From positions 2,604,001 to 2,668,000 of the forward strand of contig NZ_JACCFQ010000001.1 of NCBI RefSeq assembly GCF_013410215.1: DNA of 64,000 nt. The letters are read 5' to 3'. The DNA is from Nesterenkonia sandarakina (lineage in GTDB: Bacteria; Actinomycetota; Actinomycetes; Actinomycetales; Micrococcaceae). Position 1 is the first letter of the stretch; every line of letters begins with the position of its first letter. Shown in pieces: positions 1 to 10,757 of this stretch. The position numbers and the translations under genes are program-made. Under the pieces are notes generated by a model that ran no database searches, was not told where the DNA came from, and was given only the letters and a program-made list of their open reading frames with translations.

Positions 1-1790
1 GGATGTCCCGCGGTGCGCAGCAGCGCTCCGCGGGCCACCAGCAGCAGCATCTGGGCGGATTCCGTGCCCGGGACCCGACGGAGGTCCTCCAGGAGCACCT
101 CCACCTCGCTGGAGAACGAGTGTGGCTGTTCGGCGTCGCCGATCCCCTCGAGCAGACGCCACAGCTGCAGGCTCGCGCGCAGCCCTCGGGCCTCCGCCAG
201 CAGCTCCTCGGGCGCCGTGATTGCCGTGTCCTGGATCGGTTCCGCCGCAGCCAGCTGCGCCTCCAGGCTCGCCAGGGCTTCGACGGTGCGCTCGGCAACC
301 TTGAACAGGTGCCAGTAGGACCCGCGCAGCCCCGCCATGCGGGAGGCCTGCAGCACGGTGTCCGCATAGGAGAGCAGCGCCTTGGGCGAGGCGGCGGCGA
401 GATCGAGTCCCCCTGCCAGGAAGCCCAGGGTGCCTTCGAGGTCACCTCGCATGAGGCTCTCGCGGGCCAGCACCCCGCGGCGCAGCACTGGATGGATGTC
501 ATCGTGGGTGTGCATCCAGCTGCTGGTCGATTCGATGTCGATCCAGGTGCCGGCTCGCAGCGCAGCGAAGGCCAGCGCCTCCAGCGTGGCGCCTGAGCGT
601 TCGACCTCGAAGGCCAGCCGCAAGAGCTCCAAGGTCTCGGCGGTCTCACCGGACCGGCTGGCCAGACTCGCGGCATCGCTCAGCCCTGTCACGATCGCCG
701 GGCGATCCGCCACCGAAGGATCCAGCAGCGCCGCATGGGCCTGATGGCGCACCGAGGCGAGGCCCACCTCCATCCGGGCCAGACGCATGTGCAGGTCGAC
801 CTTCTGCTCCCGGGGGAGATCCGCGACCAGGCACCGGGCGAAGATCCGATGCTGCAGGGAGAACCGCCCGGACTTCATCGACTCCTGGACCAGGCTGAAT
901 TCCCGCAGCGCCTCAACATCGAGGGTGTCGGTCCCGAGCAGCTCGCGCAGCTCGTGCACGGCGAGTGGGTACCGGGCCAGGGCCAGCAGGCCGAGCGCAC
1001 GCCGTACGTCCTCGGGGGCCTCCTCGGCGACCTGCCGGATGAGCAGCCGCTGGGTCTTCGCAGGGCCCTGACCCTTCTCCAGATCCCGCAGCGCCGCGTC
1101 GAGGGCGGCGGCACTGACTGCCTCCTCCTGGGTCGTGAGCTTCTCGATCACGTAGTTCACGAATGCCGGCAGACCGCCGGTGCCTTCGTGAACCCGGCCG
1201 GCGACGTTGCTGCTGATCGGCAGTCCGGTCTCGCGCTGGAGCAGGGCGCGCAGCTCGGCCCGGCTGAAGGGCTCCAGCACGATGCGCTGCGCCTCTCCGG
1301 CCGTCTGGGTGTAACGAGTCAGACGCAGCAGCTCTGGGCGTGTGCTCAGGCGTCCGGTGACCAGGGAGAGCATCGGCACGTCTTCCACCTCGCGGATCGT
1401 CTGATAGATCACGTCCGCGGAGAGGGAGTCCATCCACTGCAGGTCCTCGATGACCAGCACCACGGGTTCGGTGATGCCATCGGCCTGTTCTTGGATCAGC
1501 GCGGCGAGCCCGGCCTTCTCGGTGGGGGCTCGCAGGCGCTGCTTCTTGCGCAGCAGATGGGTGGCGGCGTATCCGGGGCTCTCCTGATCTGCGGCGTCGA
1601 GGTAGACGTTGGCTCGCGACCAGCCGGTGAGCCGGGAGACGGCTTCATTGAGCAGGGCGGTCTTCCCGACGCCCGGGTGCCCCTCGATCAGTATGAATCG
1701 CGGCTCCCCGGACGCACGGACGGCAGAGGCGGCCGCGGTGATCGCGGCCAGCTCGGACTCCCGGCCCAGAAACGTGGTCAATCTCGACAT
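1..1790 (-). CDS. AAA/STAND-type ATPase regulator, probably LuxR family (3' end off the window)
   Basis: About 596 residues are visible and the frame is still open at the left edge. The ATG at 1790 has a GGGAG ribosome site six bases upstream. The protein begins with a GRESEL segment typical of LuxR-family ATPases. A Walker A motif (GHPGVGKT, about residues 37-44) and a Walker B motif (VVLVIEDLQW, about 110-119) follow. The rest is leucine- and alanine-rich helical sequence such as the repeat arm of MalT/LAL regulators. The C-terminal DNA-binding domain, if present, lies outside the window, so the LuxR assignment rests on the N-terminal pattern. It is transcribed in the same direction as the SUF operon, 126 bases beyond sufT. 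An inverted repeat sits just upstream of its start. Target genes cannot be inferred. Confidence 0.75.
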   Translation of the reverse strand, partial: MSRLTTFLGRESELAAITAAASAVRASGEPRFILIEGHPGVGKTALLNEAVSRLTGWSRANVYLDAADQESPGYAATHLLRKKQRLRAPTEKAGLAALIQEQADGITEPVVLVIEDLQWMDSLSADVIYQTIREVEDVPMLSLVTGRLSTRPELLRLTRYTQTAGEAQRIVLEPFSRAELRALLQRETGLPISSNVAGRVHEGTGGLPAFVNYVIEKLTTQEEAVSAAALDAALRDLEKGQGPAKTQRLLIRQVAEEAPEDVRRALGLLALARYPLAVHELRELLGTDTLDVEALREFSLVQESMKSGRFSLQHRIFARCLVADLPREQKVDLHMRLARMEVGLASVRHQAHAALLDPSVADRPAIVTGLSDAASLASRSGETAETLELLRLAFEVERSGATLEALAFAALRAGTWIDIESTSSWMHTHDDIHPVLRRGVLARESLMRGDLEGTLGFLAGGLDLAAASPKALLSYADTVLQASRMAGLRGSYWHLFKVAERTVEALASLEAQLAAAEPIQDTAITAPEELLAEARGLRASLQLWRLLEGIGDAEQPHSFSSEVEVLLEDLRRVPGTESAQMLLLVARGALLRTAGH

Positions 1791-1804
1791 CAAAGCTCCC
1801 GTCA

Positions 1805-1851
1805 CAGGTGGCACCCTGTCCGCTTCAGGGTACAGACATGGATGCCACCTG
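1805..1851. promoter_or_regulatory. Nested inverted repeats upstream of the LuxR-type regulator
   Basis: CAGGTGGCA (1805-1813) pairs with TGCCACCTG (1843-1851). Inside it ACCCTG (1813-1818) pairs with CAGGGT (1826-1831). The structure lies 14 bases upstream of the regulator's ATG and could be an operator for autoregulation or a leader hairpin. Function is inferred from position only. Confidence 0.4.
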
Positions 1852-1916
1852 CTTCGGCACAGCTTATGTCACGGTTCTTCCCAGGAAAACGCCTGACGGG
1901 AAGATTTAGTTCAAAT

Positions 1917-2249
1917 CTAAATATTGAATCCCAGGGCGCGCATCTGCTCCCGACCGTCGTCGGTGATCTTCTCCGGGCCCCACGGCGGCATCCAGACCCA
2001 GTTGAGCCGCCACTCATCGACCAGGCTGCCCACATGCTGTCCGACCTGCTCCTCGAGCACATCGGTGAGCGGGCAGGCGGCGGTGGTCAGCGTCATATCG
2101 ATCAGCAGGGCACCGTCCTCGGCGTAGTTCAGGCCATAGAGCAGGCCCAGATCCACGACGTTGATCCCGAGCTCCGGGTCGATCACGTCCTTGAGGGCTT
2201 CCTCGACGTCTTCCAGCGGCGTCTGAGCCGCAGCGGGCGCGTCACTCAT
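1917..2249 (-). CDS. sufT: SufT-like Fe-S assembly factor (MIP18/DUF59 family)
   Basis: The product is 110 residues, the usual size for single-domain DUF59 proteins, which help mature Fe-S proteins. The conserved DPELG segment is at residues 24-28, and the family cysteine lies in TLTTAACP (Cys59). An ATG at 2303 is also open in this frame. I chose the ATG at 2249 because a strong GGAAAGGAG ribosome site precedes it and the extra 18 residues are not family-like. It is the last gene of the SUF operon, 141 bases after sufU. A short AT-rich inverted repeat (AGATTT/AAATCT, 1902-1918) overlaps its stop codon. Confidence 0.9.
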   Translation of the reverse strand: MSDAPAAAQTPLEDVEEALKDVIDPELGINVVDLGLLYGLNYAEDGALLIDMTLTTAACPLTDVLEEQVGQHVGSLVDEWRLNWVWMPPWGPEKITDDGREQMRALGFNI

Positions 2250-2390
2250 GGTGCGCTCCTTTCCTTCGAAGTTCTCTGCATCTGTGCGGGGCTTGCGTGT
2301 CATCTCAGGCGGTGTTGCCGCAGCCTTGCGGCTGGCTGTGGTGTCAGGGCGTGGCAGCTTCTGCCGGTTTCAACCGTGTCGGCTTCGGGT

Positions 2391-2848
2391 CTATGCCCGG
2401 CCGCGCGCCTGAACCAGGGCGTCGCGCAGCGCCATCCATCCCAGCAGAGCACATTTGATCCGTGCCGGATAGCGTGCCACACCGGTGAAGGCCGAGGCAT
2501 CCTCGAGGGCCTCCTGCCGCACGGCATCGAGTTCCTTCCCGCGGGCCGCCATCAGGTCCCGGAAGTACCCGCCGAGTTCCTCGGCGCGGGTCACCGGGTG
2601 CCCGGTGACCAGCTCGTGCATCACCGAGAGCGAGGCCTGGGAGATGAAGCATCCTTCTCCGGTCCACCCGAGCTGGAGGATCGTCTCTCCTGCTGGATCC
2701 AGGTTCACCCGCAGAGTGACCTGATCCCCGCAGGTGGGGTTGATCTGGAAGGACTCCCCGCCATAGTCGAGGAGTTCACCGGCGCCCTGGCGCGCGCGGG
2801 CATGATCCAGGATGACCTGCTGGTAGAGCTGTTCCATCGCGTCGGCCA

Positions 2849-2849
<1 letters not shown>
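2391..2849 (-). CDS. sufU: SufU, sulfur-transfer/scaffold protein for Fe-S assembly
   Basis: This 152-residue protein matches Gram-positive SufU. In that family SufU accepts persulfide sulfur from SufS and binds zinc through three conserved cysteines. They are visible as NPTCGD (Cys40), GEGCFISQAS (Cys67) and RIKCALLG (Cys133), with the SufU-type insertion between the second and third. Its ATG shares one base with the sufS stop (TGATG), so the two are translationally coupled, as expected for enzyme and acceptor. A housekeeping IscU scaffold is unlikely given the SUF context and spacing of the cysteines. Confidence 0.95.
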
Positions 2850-4956
<2,107 letters not shown>

Positions 4957-5058
4957 TCTTTGCGTGTCCTTTGCTTGGTTCTGTGAGGTGTTGATGATGG
5001 AGCGAACGAGCCGCGGCGGCCCTGGGGGTCAGCTGAGACCGGGCAGCGGAGGCTGTCT

Positions 5059-6348
5059 CTAGAAGCCGGCGATCTTCAGTTCGTTCTCCAGATCCTGCTG
5101 GACGCTGTCCTCGATCGACTCCACGCCGATGGCCTGGACGATCTCGTTGAGGAACCCGCGCACCACGAGCTGGCGGGCCTCCTTCTCAGGGATGCCGCGA
5201 GCCATCAGGTAGAACAGGTGGTTCTCGTCGAAGCGTCCGGTGGAGGAGGCGTGTCCTGCACCCTCGATGAGTCCGGTCTCGATCTCCAGGTTCGGGATCG
5301 AGTCGGCGCGGGCGCCGTCGGTGAGGATCAGGTTCTGGTTCTTCTCATAGGAGTCGGTGCCCTCGGCCGCCTTGCGGATGAGCACGTCACCGACCCAGAC
5401 GGTGCGCGCGTCCTGGCCCTGCAGCGCGCCCTTGTAGAGCACATTGGAGCTGTTCCGCGGGGAGTTGTGGTCCACGAAGCTGCGGTGCTCCAGGTGCTGG
5501 CCGGCATCGGCGAAGTAGAGACCATACATGGCCGCTTCCCCACCCTCGGCTGCGTAGCGGACGTTGGAGTTCAGCCGCACGACCTCGCCGCCCAGGGTGA
5601 CCGAGATGTGCTTGTACTTCGCGTCACGACCCACCTCGGCGTCCTGCTGGCCCACGTGGATGGCGTCCTCGTCCCAGCGCTGCAGGGAGACCACTGTGAC
5701 GTCGGAGCCGTCGCGCGCGATCACCTCCACGTTGAGGTTGGCATCGGCGGAGCCGCGGTGCTCCATGACGAAGACCACCTTGGAGTGCGTGCCGGCTTCG
5801 AGCACGAGGTGCCCGTTGGCGCGCTGGCCGGCGGCCTCACCGGTGATGTCCAGGAACACCGGCTCGGTCAGCTCGGTGTCGGCGGCGACCTTGATGTGAT
5901 CGGCCTTCTCGGTCTGGCTGTACCCGACGACGGCGGCGCGATCGGCTGCCGAGAACACGGTGCCGCGCGGGGACTGGGCCTGGGCGAGCTCGCCCTGGGT
6001 GACGCCCTCGGCCAGGTTGCGGACCTTCAGGCGCACCGGGGTCTGGGTGGCCGCGTCGGAGAGCACCCGGCCCAGCTTCTTCAGCGGGGAGAAGCGCCAC
6101 TCCTCCTCGCGCCCGGTGGGCACGGCGAAGTCGGCGACGTCCAGGCTGGTGGTGCGGTCGGCGCGGGAGCCGCCGGACTTGGCCTTGACGGTGGACTCGC
6201 CGAGGCCGCCATGGGTGTGTTCGGTCTCCTCATGGGCGGTGGCGAGGTTCTCGCCCTCCTCGCTCATGCCGGGGATCGTGATGCGGGCTTCCCCGACCTC
6301 GACTCCTGCGACCTGTTCCGCCTGATCGGCGGACGCGGAATTCGTCAT
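5059..6348 (-). CDS. sufD: SufD, scaffold subunit of SufBCD
   Basis: This 429-residue soluble beta-helix protein pairs with SufB and SufC. The C-terminal half carries the SufBD core, including the HRSFVDHNSPRNSSN stretch and [21 protein letters not shown] near the end. The N-terminal ~110 residues are acidic and poorly conserved. The ATG at 6348 (MTNSASAD) follows GGGAAGAG and was preferred over an upstream in-frame start at 6399. A 138-base gap containing a strong hairpin separates it from sufB. Confidence 0.95.
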   Translation of the reverse strand: MTNSASADQAEQVAGVEVGEARITIPGMSEEGENLATAHEETEHTHGGLGESTVKAKSGGSRADRTTSLDVADFAVPTGREEEWRFSPLKKLGRVLSDAATQTPVRLKVRNLAEGVTQGELAQAQSPRGTVFSAADRAAVVGYSQTEKADHIKVAADTELTEPVFLDITGEAAGQRANGHLVLEAGTHSKVVFVMEHRGSADANLNVEVIARDGSDVTVVSLQRWDEDAIHVGQQDAEVGRDAKYKHISVTLGGEVVRLNSNVRYAAEGGEAAMYGLYFADAGQHLEHRSFVDHNSPRNSSNVLYKGALQGQDARTVWVGDVLIRKAAEGTDSYEKNQNLILTDGARADSIPNLEIETGLIEGAGHASSTGRFDENHLFYLMARGIPEKEARQLVVRGFLNEIVQAIGVESIEDSVQQDLENELKIAGF

Positions 6349-6425
6349 GTGTTTCTCTTCCCTTGTTTCTTCATGCGCGGGTCTGCGTGCGCGGTTCAAC
6401 GGAGGCGCTGCGGTGGACGGCAGAC

Positions 6426-6464
6426 CCCAGCCGCCCGGCTCCTGTGCGGGACCGGGCGGCTGGG
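6426..6464 (-). other. Intercistronic hairpin between sufB and sufD
   Basis: CCCAGCCGCCCGG (6426-6438) is perfectly complementary to CCGGGCGGCTGGG (6452-6464): 13 base pairs and a 13-base loop. No T-run follows on the minus strand, so a classical terminator is not indicated. mRNA stabilisation of the sufRB segment or partial attenuation is more likely. Confidence 0.55.
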
Positions 6465-6486
6465 AGGATGCCTGGAGAACGCTGGG

Positions 6487-7944
6487 TCAGCCGACCGAGC
6501 CTTCCATCTGCAGCTCGATCAGGCGGTTGAGCTCCAGGGCGTACTCCATGGGCAGCTCGCGGGCGATCGGCTCGATGAAGCCGCGCACGATCATCGCCAT
6601 GGCCTCGTCCTCGGCCAGGCCGCGGGCCATCAGGTAGAAGAGCTGGTCCTCAGAGACCTTCGAGACCGTGGCCTCGTGGCCCAGGGTGACGTCGTCTTCG
6701 CGGATGTCGATGTACGGGTAGGTGTCGGACCGGGAGATCGTGTCCACCAGCAGGGCGTCACAGACCACCGAGTTCGCGGAGTTCGAGGCGCCCTCGTTGA
6801 TCTGGACCAGACCGCGGTAGGCCGCGCGTCCACCGTTGCGGGCCACGGACTTCGAGACGATCGTGGAGGAGGTGTTCGGCGCCATGTGGACCATCTTGGA
6901 ACCGGTGTCCTGGTGCTGGCCCTCGCCGGCGAAGGCCACCGAGAGCGTCTCGCCCTTGGCGTGCTCACCGGTGAGGTAGACGGCGGGGTACTTCATGGTC
7001 ACCTTGGACCCGATGTTGCCGTCGATCCACTCCATGGTGCCGCCGGCGTCGACCACGGCGCGCTTGGTCACCAGGTTGTACACGTTGGTGGACCAGTTCT
7101 GGATGGTGGTGTAGCGAACGCGGGCGTTCTTCTTCACCACGATCTCCACCACGGCGGAGTGCAGCGAGTCGGAGTCATAGATCGGAGCGGTGCAGCCTTC
7201 GATGTAGTGGACGTAGGAGTCCTCGTCCGCGATGATCAGGGTCCGCTCGAACTGACCCATGTTCTCGGTGTTGATCCGGAAGTAGGCCTGCAGCGGGATC
7301 TCCACGTGCACGCCCTTGGGGACGTAGACGAAGGAGCCGCCGGACCACACCGCGGTGTTCAGCGCCGCGAACTTGTTGTCGCCCACCGGGATGACCGAGC
7401 CGAAGTACTCCTCGAAGAACTCAGGGTGCTCCTTCAGGGCGGTGTCGGTGTCCATGAAGATCACGCCCTGCTCCTCCAGGTCCTCGCGGATCTGGTGGTA
7501 GACGACCTCGGACTCGTACTGGGCTGCGACGCCGGAGACCAGACGCTCACGCTCGGCCTCGGGGATTCCGAGCTTCTCGTAGGTGTTGCGGATGTCCTCG
7601 GGGAGATCCTCCCAGGTCTTCGCCTGCTTCTCGGTGGAGCGCACGAAGTACTTGATGTTGTCGAAGTCGATCCCGGAGAGGTCAGCACCCCACATGGGCA
7701 TGGGCTTGCGCTGGAAGTACTTCAGGCCCTTCTTGCGCAGCTTGAGCATCCACTCGGCTTCGCTCTTCTTCGAGGAGATGTCCTCCACGACCGCTTCGTC
7801 GATGCCACGCTTGGCGTTGGCTCCGGCGGTGTCGGAGTCCGCCCAGCCGTATTCGTAGGAACCGATGCCGTGGAGCTCGGGGTTGCGCTCCAAGATGTCG
7901 GAGATGACCCCCTGGTCGTTCTCGCGCTGGATCTGCTCGGTCAT
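6487..7944 (-). CDS. sufB: SufB, core Fe-S scaffold protein
   Basis: The product is 485 residues, close to the usual 470-495, and is the subunit on which the nascent cluster is built. Typical SufB blocks are visible: [40 protein letters not shown], and the C-terminal [19 protein letters not shown]. No intein interrupts it, unlike some mycobacterial SufB genes. The ATG overlaps the sufR stop by four bases (ATGA) and has its own AGAGAGG site. Confidence 0.97.
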   Translation of the reverse strand: MTEQIQRENDQGVISDILERNPELHGIGSYEYGWADSDTAGANAKRGIDEAVVEDISSKKSEAEWMLKLRKKGLKYFQRKPMPMWGADLSGIDFDNIKYFVRSTEKQAKTWEDLPEDIRNTYEKLGIPEAERERLVSGVAAQYESEVVYHQIREDLEEQGVIFMDTDTALKEHPEFFEEYFGSVIPVGDNKFAALNTAVWSGGSFVYVPKGVHVEIPLQAYFRINTENMGQFERTLIIADEDSYVHYIEGCTAPIYDSDSLHSAVVEIVVKKNARVRYTTIQNWSTNVYNLVTKRAVVDAGGTMEWIDGNIGSKVTMKYPAVYLTGEHAKGETLSVAFAGEGQHQDTGSKMVHMAPNTSSTIVSKSVARNGGRAAYRGLVQINEGASNSANSVVCDALLVDTISRSDTYPYIDIREDDVTLGHEATVSKVSEDQLFYLMARGLAEDEAMAMIVRGFIEPIARELPMEYALELNRLIELQMEGSVG

Positions 7945-8861
7945 GACAACCTCTCTTGTTGACGGGGGGAAATGACGATTCGCTTTCGTCCGCCGCTGAC
8001 CTTGCGCGACTGATGTGTCGCACCGTCTGCGGCGCTGATCTGTAGTTCTGCCTCTGCGCTGGCAGCGGCACGCGCCCGCTGCTCTGCGGCGAGCTTCTCG
8101 CGGCCCACAGGGACGTGGGTGGTGCAGACATGGGCACCGGCCGCCTGTGTGGAAAGCCGCCTGACATCGACGTCGAGCAGGCGGGAGATCATATCGGTCT
8201 CCTCCTCACAGAACACCGGATGGGCCGCGGCTATTTCCCGGATCGGGCAGTGACCCTGACACAGCTGAGTGGACTGCATGGCCAGAAGTGGGTTGTCTCG
8301 GCCCACCAGGCGGGTGAACCCGGCGAACCCGGCCTCGTTGAAGAGCTCCGAGAGACGCTCGGTGCGCGCATCGAGGTCCTCGATCGCGGAGAGCTCCGGC
8401 TCCCAGCGCCGCTCGAAGTCGGAGAAGTACTCCCGGGCCAGCCCGGCCGCTGCGGAGATCTCTGCCTCGGGAGCGGCGGGTCCCTCTTCCAGCAGCCCCA
8501 GTGCGGTCTTGACCAGGCCGAGGTAGTCATCCCCCATGGTGCGCTGGCCGCGCTGGGAGACCACATAGCGTCGCGAGGGCCGGCCGGCCCCGCGGCGCCG
8601 CGTCGTGACATTCTTGACCTCGAGGATGCCTTGTTCGGTCATCGCGTCCAGGTGGCGGCGCACTGCGGCTGCGGTGAGCTGGAGCTGGTCCCCCAGTGCG
8701 GCGGCACTGATCGGGCCCTCCTCGACCACCAGCTGCAGGACCCGCTGCCGGGTGGTGCTTTCCGCCTCGCGGATCACCTCGGCCGGGGCGCCGGGCTCGG
8801 CTGCGTCCACCTCAGGTGAGGCAGGCGCTGCGGCGGCAGGCTCGGACGCGGGCGAATACAT
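7941..8861 (-). CDS. sufR: SufR, Fe-S-sensing repressor of the SUF operon
   Basis: A 306-residue regulator with an N-terminal winged helix-turn-helix (helices about 50-75, basic wing [11 protein letters not shown] at 88-98). The C-terminal sensor domain has cysteines at 201, 205, 218 and 246 (CQGHCPI...FCEEE...HVCTTHV). This matches actinobacterial SufR, which binds a [4Fe-4S] cluster and represses suf genes when cluster supply is adequate. The gene is first in the operon and overlaps sufB. No ribosome site lies ahead of the ATG, so the transcript may be leaderless. A perfect dyad lies immediately upstream, consistent with autorepression. Confidence 0.93.
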   Translation of the reverse strand: MYSPASEPAAAAPASPEVDAAEPGAPAEVIREAESTTRQRVLQLVVEEGPISAAALGDQLQLTAAAVRRHLDAMTEQGILEVKNVTTRRRGAGRPSRRYVVSQRGQRTMGDDYLGLVKTALGLLEEGPAAPEAEISAAAGLAREYFSDFERRWEPELSAIEDLDARTERLSELFNEAGFAGFTRLVGRDNPLLAMQSTQLCQGHCPIREIAAAHPVFCEEETDMISRLLDVDVRRLSTQAAGAHVCTTHVPVGREKLAAEQRARAAASAEAELQISAADGATHQSRKVSGGRKRIVISPRQQERLS

Positions 8862-8868
8862 GACTCTA

Positions 8869-8885
8869 TTCTGACCTATTCAGAA
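8869..8885. promoter_or_regulatory. Candidate SufR operator at the sufR promoter
   Basis: TTCTGA and TCAGAA flank a 5-base spacer (CCTAT), a perfect 17-bp dyad beginning eight bases upstream of the sufR ATG. The same stretch contains a direct repeat CTATTC (8866-8871 and 8876-8881) with one-helical-turn spacing. On the minus strand the sequence CAGAAT (8873-8868), partly inside the dyad, could be the -10 of a leaderless sufR transcript. That SufR binds here is inferred from position. Confidence 0.6.
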
Positions 8886-8992
8886 CAAAGCCGCCAGCAA
8901 GGTCGACCTAAGTAGTGCTCAGTGCCCGCAGGCCTGGTCCCGGCGTCGCATCACCAGCACGTGGAACAGGACCCGGAGCGTCCCCCGCGATC

Positions 8993-9009
8993 TTCTACGG
9001 GGTGTAGAA
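8993..9009. promoter_or_regulatory. Second TTCT-N9-AGAA dyad at the ABC transporter/ctaA promoter
   Basis: TTCTAC and GTAGAA flank a 5-base spacer (GGGGT), a perfect 17-bp dyad with the same outer half-sites and spacing as the dyad at sufR, 124 bases away. It lies just upstream of a TANNNT-type -10 (TAGACT). Confidence 0.6.
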
Positions 9010-9012
9010 ATG

Positions 9013-9018
9013 TAGACT
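9013..9018 (+). promoter_or_regulatory. -10 element of a probably leaderless promoter
   Basis: TAGACT fits the actinobacterial TANNNT -10 consensus and ends six bases before the GTG at 9025. There is no ribosome site between, which is the usual layout for leaderless mRNAs. Confidence 0.5.
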
Positions 9019-9024
9019 GGTGCG

Positions 9025-9999
9025 GTGCCCCAGTTTTCGCCCTGTCTGACTCTGCGCCACGTGCGCTATGCCGTCGGCTCAGCTCGCAGCCCGCAGGGAC
9101 TCAAGGAGATCCTGCGCGGCGTGGACCTCACGGCTCGTTCCGGGGAGGTCACGGTCCTGCTCGGGCCCAACGGCGCCGGCAAGACGACTACGCTGAGCTG
9201 CGCCCAGGGACTGCTGCATCCCTCTCAGGGCACCGTCGCGCTGCTGGGCGAGGACCCCTTCCGAGCTGACGCGAAGCTCCGCGCTCGGGTCGGGGTGATG
9301 CTCCAGGACGGTGGCATGCCGCAATCGGTCCAGCCCCGCGCGCTGCTTCATCATGTGGCCGCCCTGCACCAGAACCCCTGGCCGGTGGAGGACCTGGTGG
9401 AGCGGCTGGGCATGGGTGATTTCCTGCGCACCTCCATCCGCCGCCTCTCCGGCGGACAGAGGCAGCGGGTCGCGCTGGCCGCCAGTCTGCTCGGCCGCCC
9501 CGAGGTGGTCTTCCTGGACGAGCCCACCGCCGGACTGGACCCGCAGTCCCGGCAGACCGTCTTCGCGCTGATCGGGGAGCTCCGGGAAATGGGAATGGGC
9601 ATCGTCTTGACCACCCACCTGCTCGAGGAGGCCCAGAAGCTCGCGGATTCGGTCTTCATCCTCAAGGACGGCGAAGTGGTGCGCCACGGATCCGTCGCCG
9701 AGCTCACCGGCGCCGGGTCGGCGGGCACCGGTTCCACCGACGGCGCGGCGCGCCGGATGGTCTTCACGGCGGCCAGAACCCTGACCCGCGCCGAGATCGC
9801 GAGCGCGCCGGTGAGCATCGAGCTCGACGGCGGCACCGATAACGCCCCAGGTGCCACCTGGACGACCTCGCGCCTGACCGGCCCGGCACAGCTTCGCGAA
9901 CTCGCGGCCTGGTGGGAGCTGATCGACATGATGCCCGTGGAGGTCCGTATGGAGGCTCGCACACTGGAAGACGTCTTTTGGGAGGTCTCTGCCGCATGA
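9025..9999 (+). CDS. ABC transporter ATP-binding protein
   Basis: The ATPase of an ABC-2 type exporter, 324 residues from a GTG start. Walker A is GPNGAGKT (47-54), the signature LSGGQ is at 141-145 and Walker B VVFLDEP at 161-167. A C-terminal extension after about residue 235 is not part of the core fold; it ends with the LEDVFWEV motif found in drug/Nod-factor-type exporters. The permease gene follows with a four-base overlap, then heme A synthase. The trio beside sufR is a recurrent actinobacterial arrangement. The substrate is unknown; a link to heme or cytochrome assembly is suggested only by its neighbour. Confidence 0.9.
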   Translation: MPQFSPCLTLRHVRYAVGSARSPQGLKEILRGVDLTARSGEVTVLLGPNGAGKTTTLSCAQGLLHPSQGTVALLGEDPFRADAKLRARVGVMLQDGGMPQSVQPRALLHHVAALHQNPWPVEDLVERLGMGDFLRTSIRRLSGGQRQRVALAASLLGRPEVVFLDEPTAGLDPQSRQTVFALIGELREMGMGIVLTTHLLEEAQKLADSVFILKDGEVVRHGSVAELTGAGSAGTGSTDGAARRMVFTAARTLTRAEIASAPVSIELDGGTDNAPGATWTTSRLTGPAQLRELAAWWELIDMMPVEVRMEARTLEDVFWEVSAA

Positions 10000-10757
10000 G
10001 CTCTCTGCACGCTCCGCTGGCGCCGGCGCCGCGCCCGGCCATCCGCCGGGTGCTTGCGCACGGGCTCTACGAGACCCGCAATGTGCTGCGGAACGGCGAG
10101 CAGCTGCTGGTCTCGCTGATCCTGCCGCTGCTGGTGCTCTTCGGCGCCCACCGCCTGGAGCTGATCACCTCCGCCGGGACTCCCAGCATCGATGTGATCA
10201 CCCCCGGCGTGCTGGCCCTGGCCGTGATGGCCTCGGCGTTCACCGGCCAGGGCATCGCCACCGGCTTCGAACGGCAGTACGGGGTGCTGGCGTATCTGGC
10301 CACCACACCCCTGGGAGCCACGGGCCTGATCCTGGGCAAAGCCATCGCCGTGCTCGCGGTGGTCGCCGTGCAGGTGCTGGTGATCGGCGCCGCCGGGCTG
10401 ATCCTGGGGTGGAGCCCAGACCCGGTGGGACTGGTGTGGCTGGGCGTCGTCGTCGTCCTGGGCGCCACCGCGTTCACCGCGCTGGGGCTGCTGCTGGCCG
10501 GCACGGTGCGCGCCGAGGCGACCCTGGCCCTGACCAATGTCATCTGGGTGCTGCTCGGCGCCGCCGGCGGCTCGGTGTTCCCGCTCAACCACGACGGCGC
10601 CGGGGCGCTGCTGCTGCTGCTTCCCTCCGCAGCGCTGGGTGAGGGCCTGCGCTCCGCGTCCTTCGATGGCTCGTTCCCTGTCCTGGAAGCTCTGATTCTC
10701 GCCGGGTGGGCCGCACTGGCCGTCCTGGCCGCACGAAGGTGGTTCAACTGGCGATGA
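9996..10757 (+). CDS. ABC-2 type permease
   Basis: This 253-residue membrane protein has about six hydrophobic helices, the first near residues 30-50 (LLVSLILPLLVLFG). It forms the channel of the exporter whose ATPase lies just upstream. The ATG at 9996 overlaps the ATPase stop (ATGA), and its own stop overlaps the start of ctaA in the same way, so the three genes form one coupled operon. An in-frame start at 9912 would lie inside the ATPase gene and was rejected. Confidence 0.88.
   Translation: MSSLHAPLAPAPRPAIRRVLAHGLYETRNVLRNGEQLLVSLILPLLVLFGAHRLELITSAGTPSIDVITPGVLALAVMASAFTGQGIATGFERQYGVLAYLATTPLGATGLILGKAIAVLAVVAVQVLVIGAAGLILGWSPDPVGLVWLGVVVVLGATAFTALGLLLAGTVRAEATLALTNVIWVLLGAAGGSVFPLNHDGAGALLLLLPSAALGEGLRSASFDGSFPVLEALILAGWAALAVLAARRWFNWR

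Noticed and set aside
5218-7962. Plus-strand open frame of 914 codons opposite sufB and sufD
   Set aside because: The translation is Val/Leu/Gly/Asp/His-rich without domains, as expected from the reverse strand of GC-biased genes; sufB and sufD are certain.
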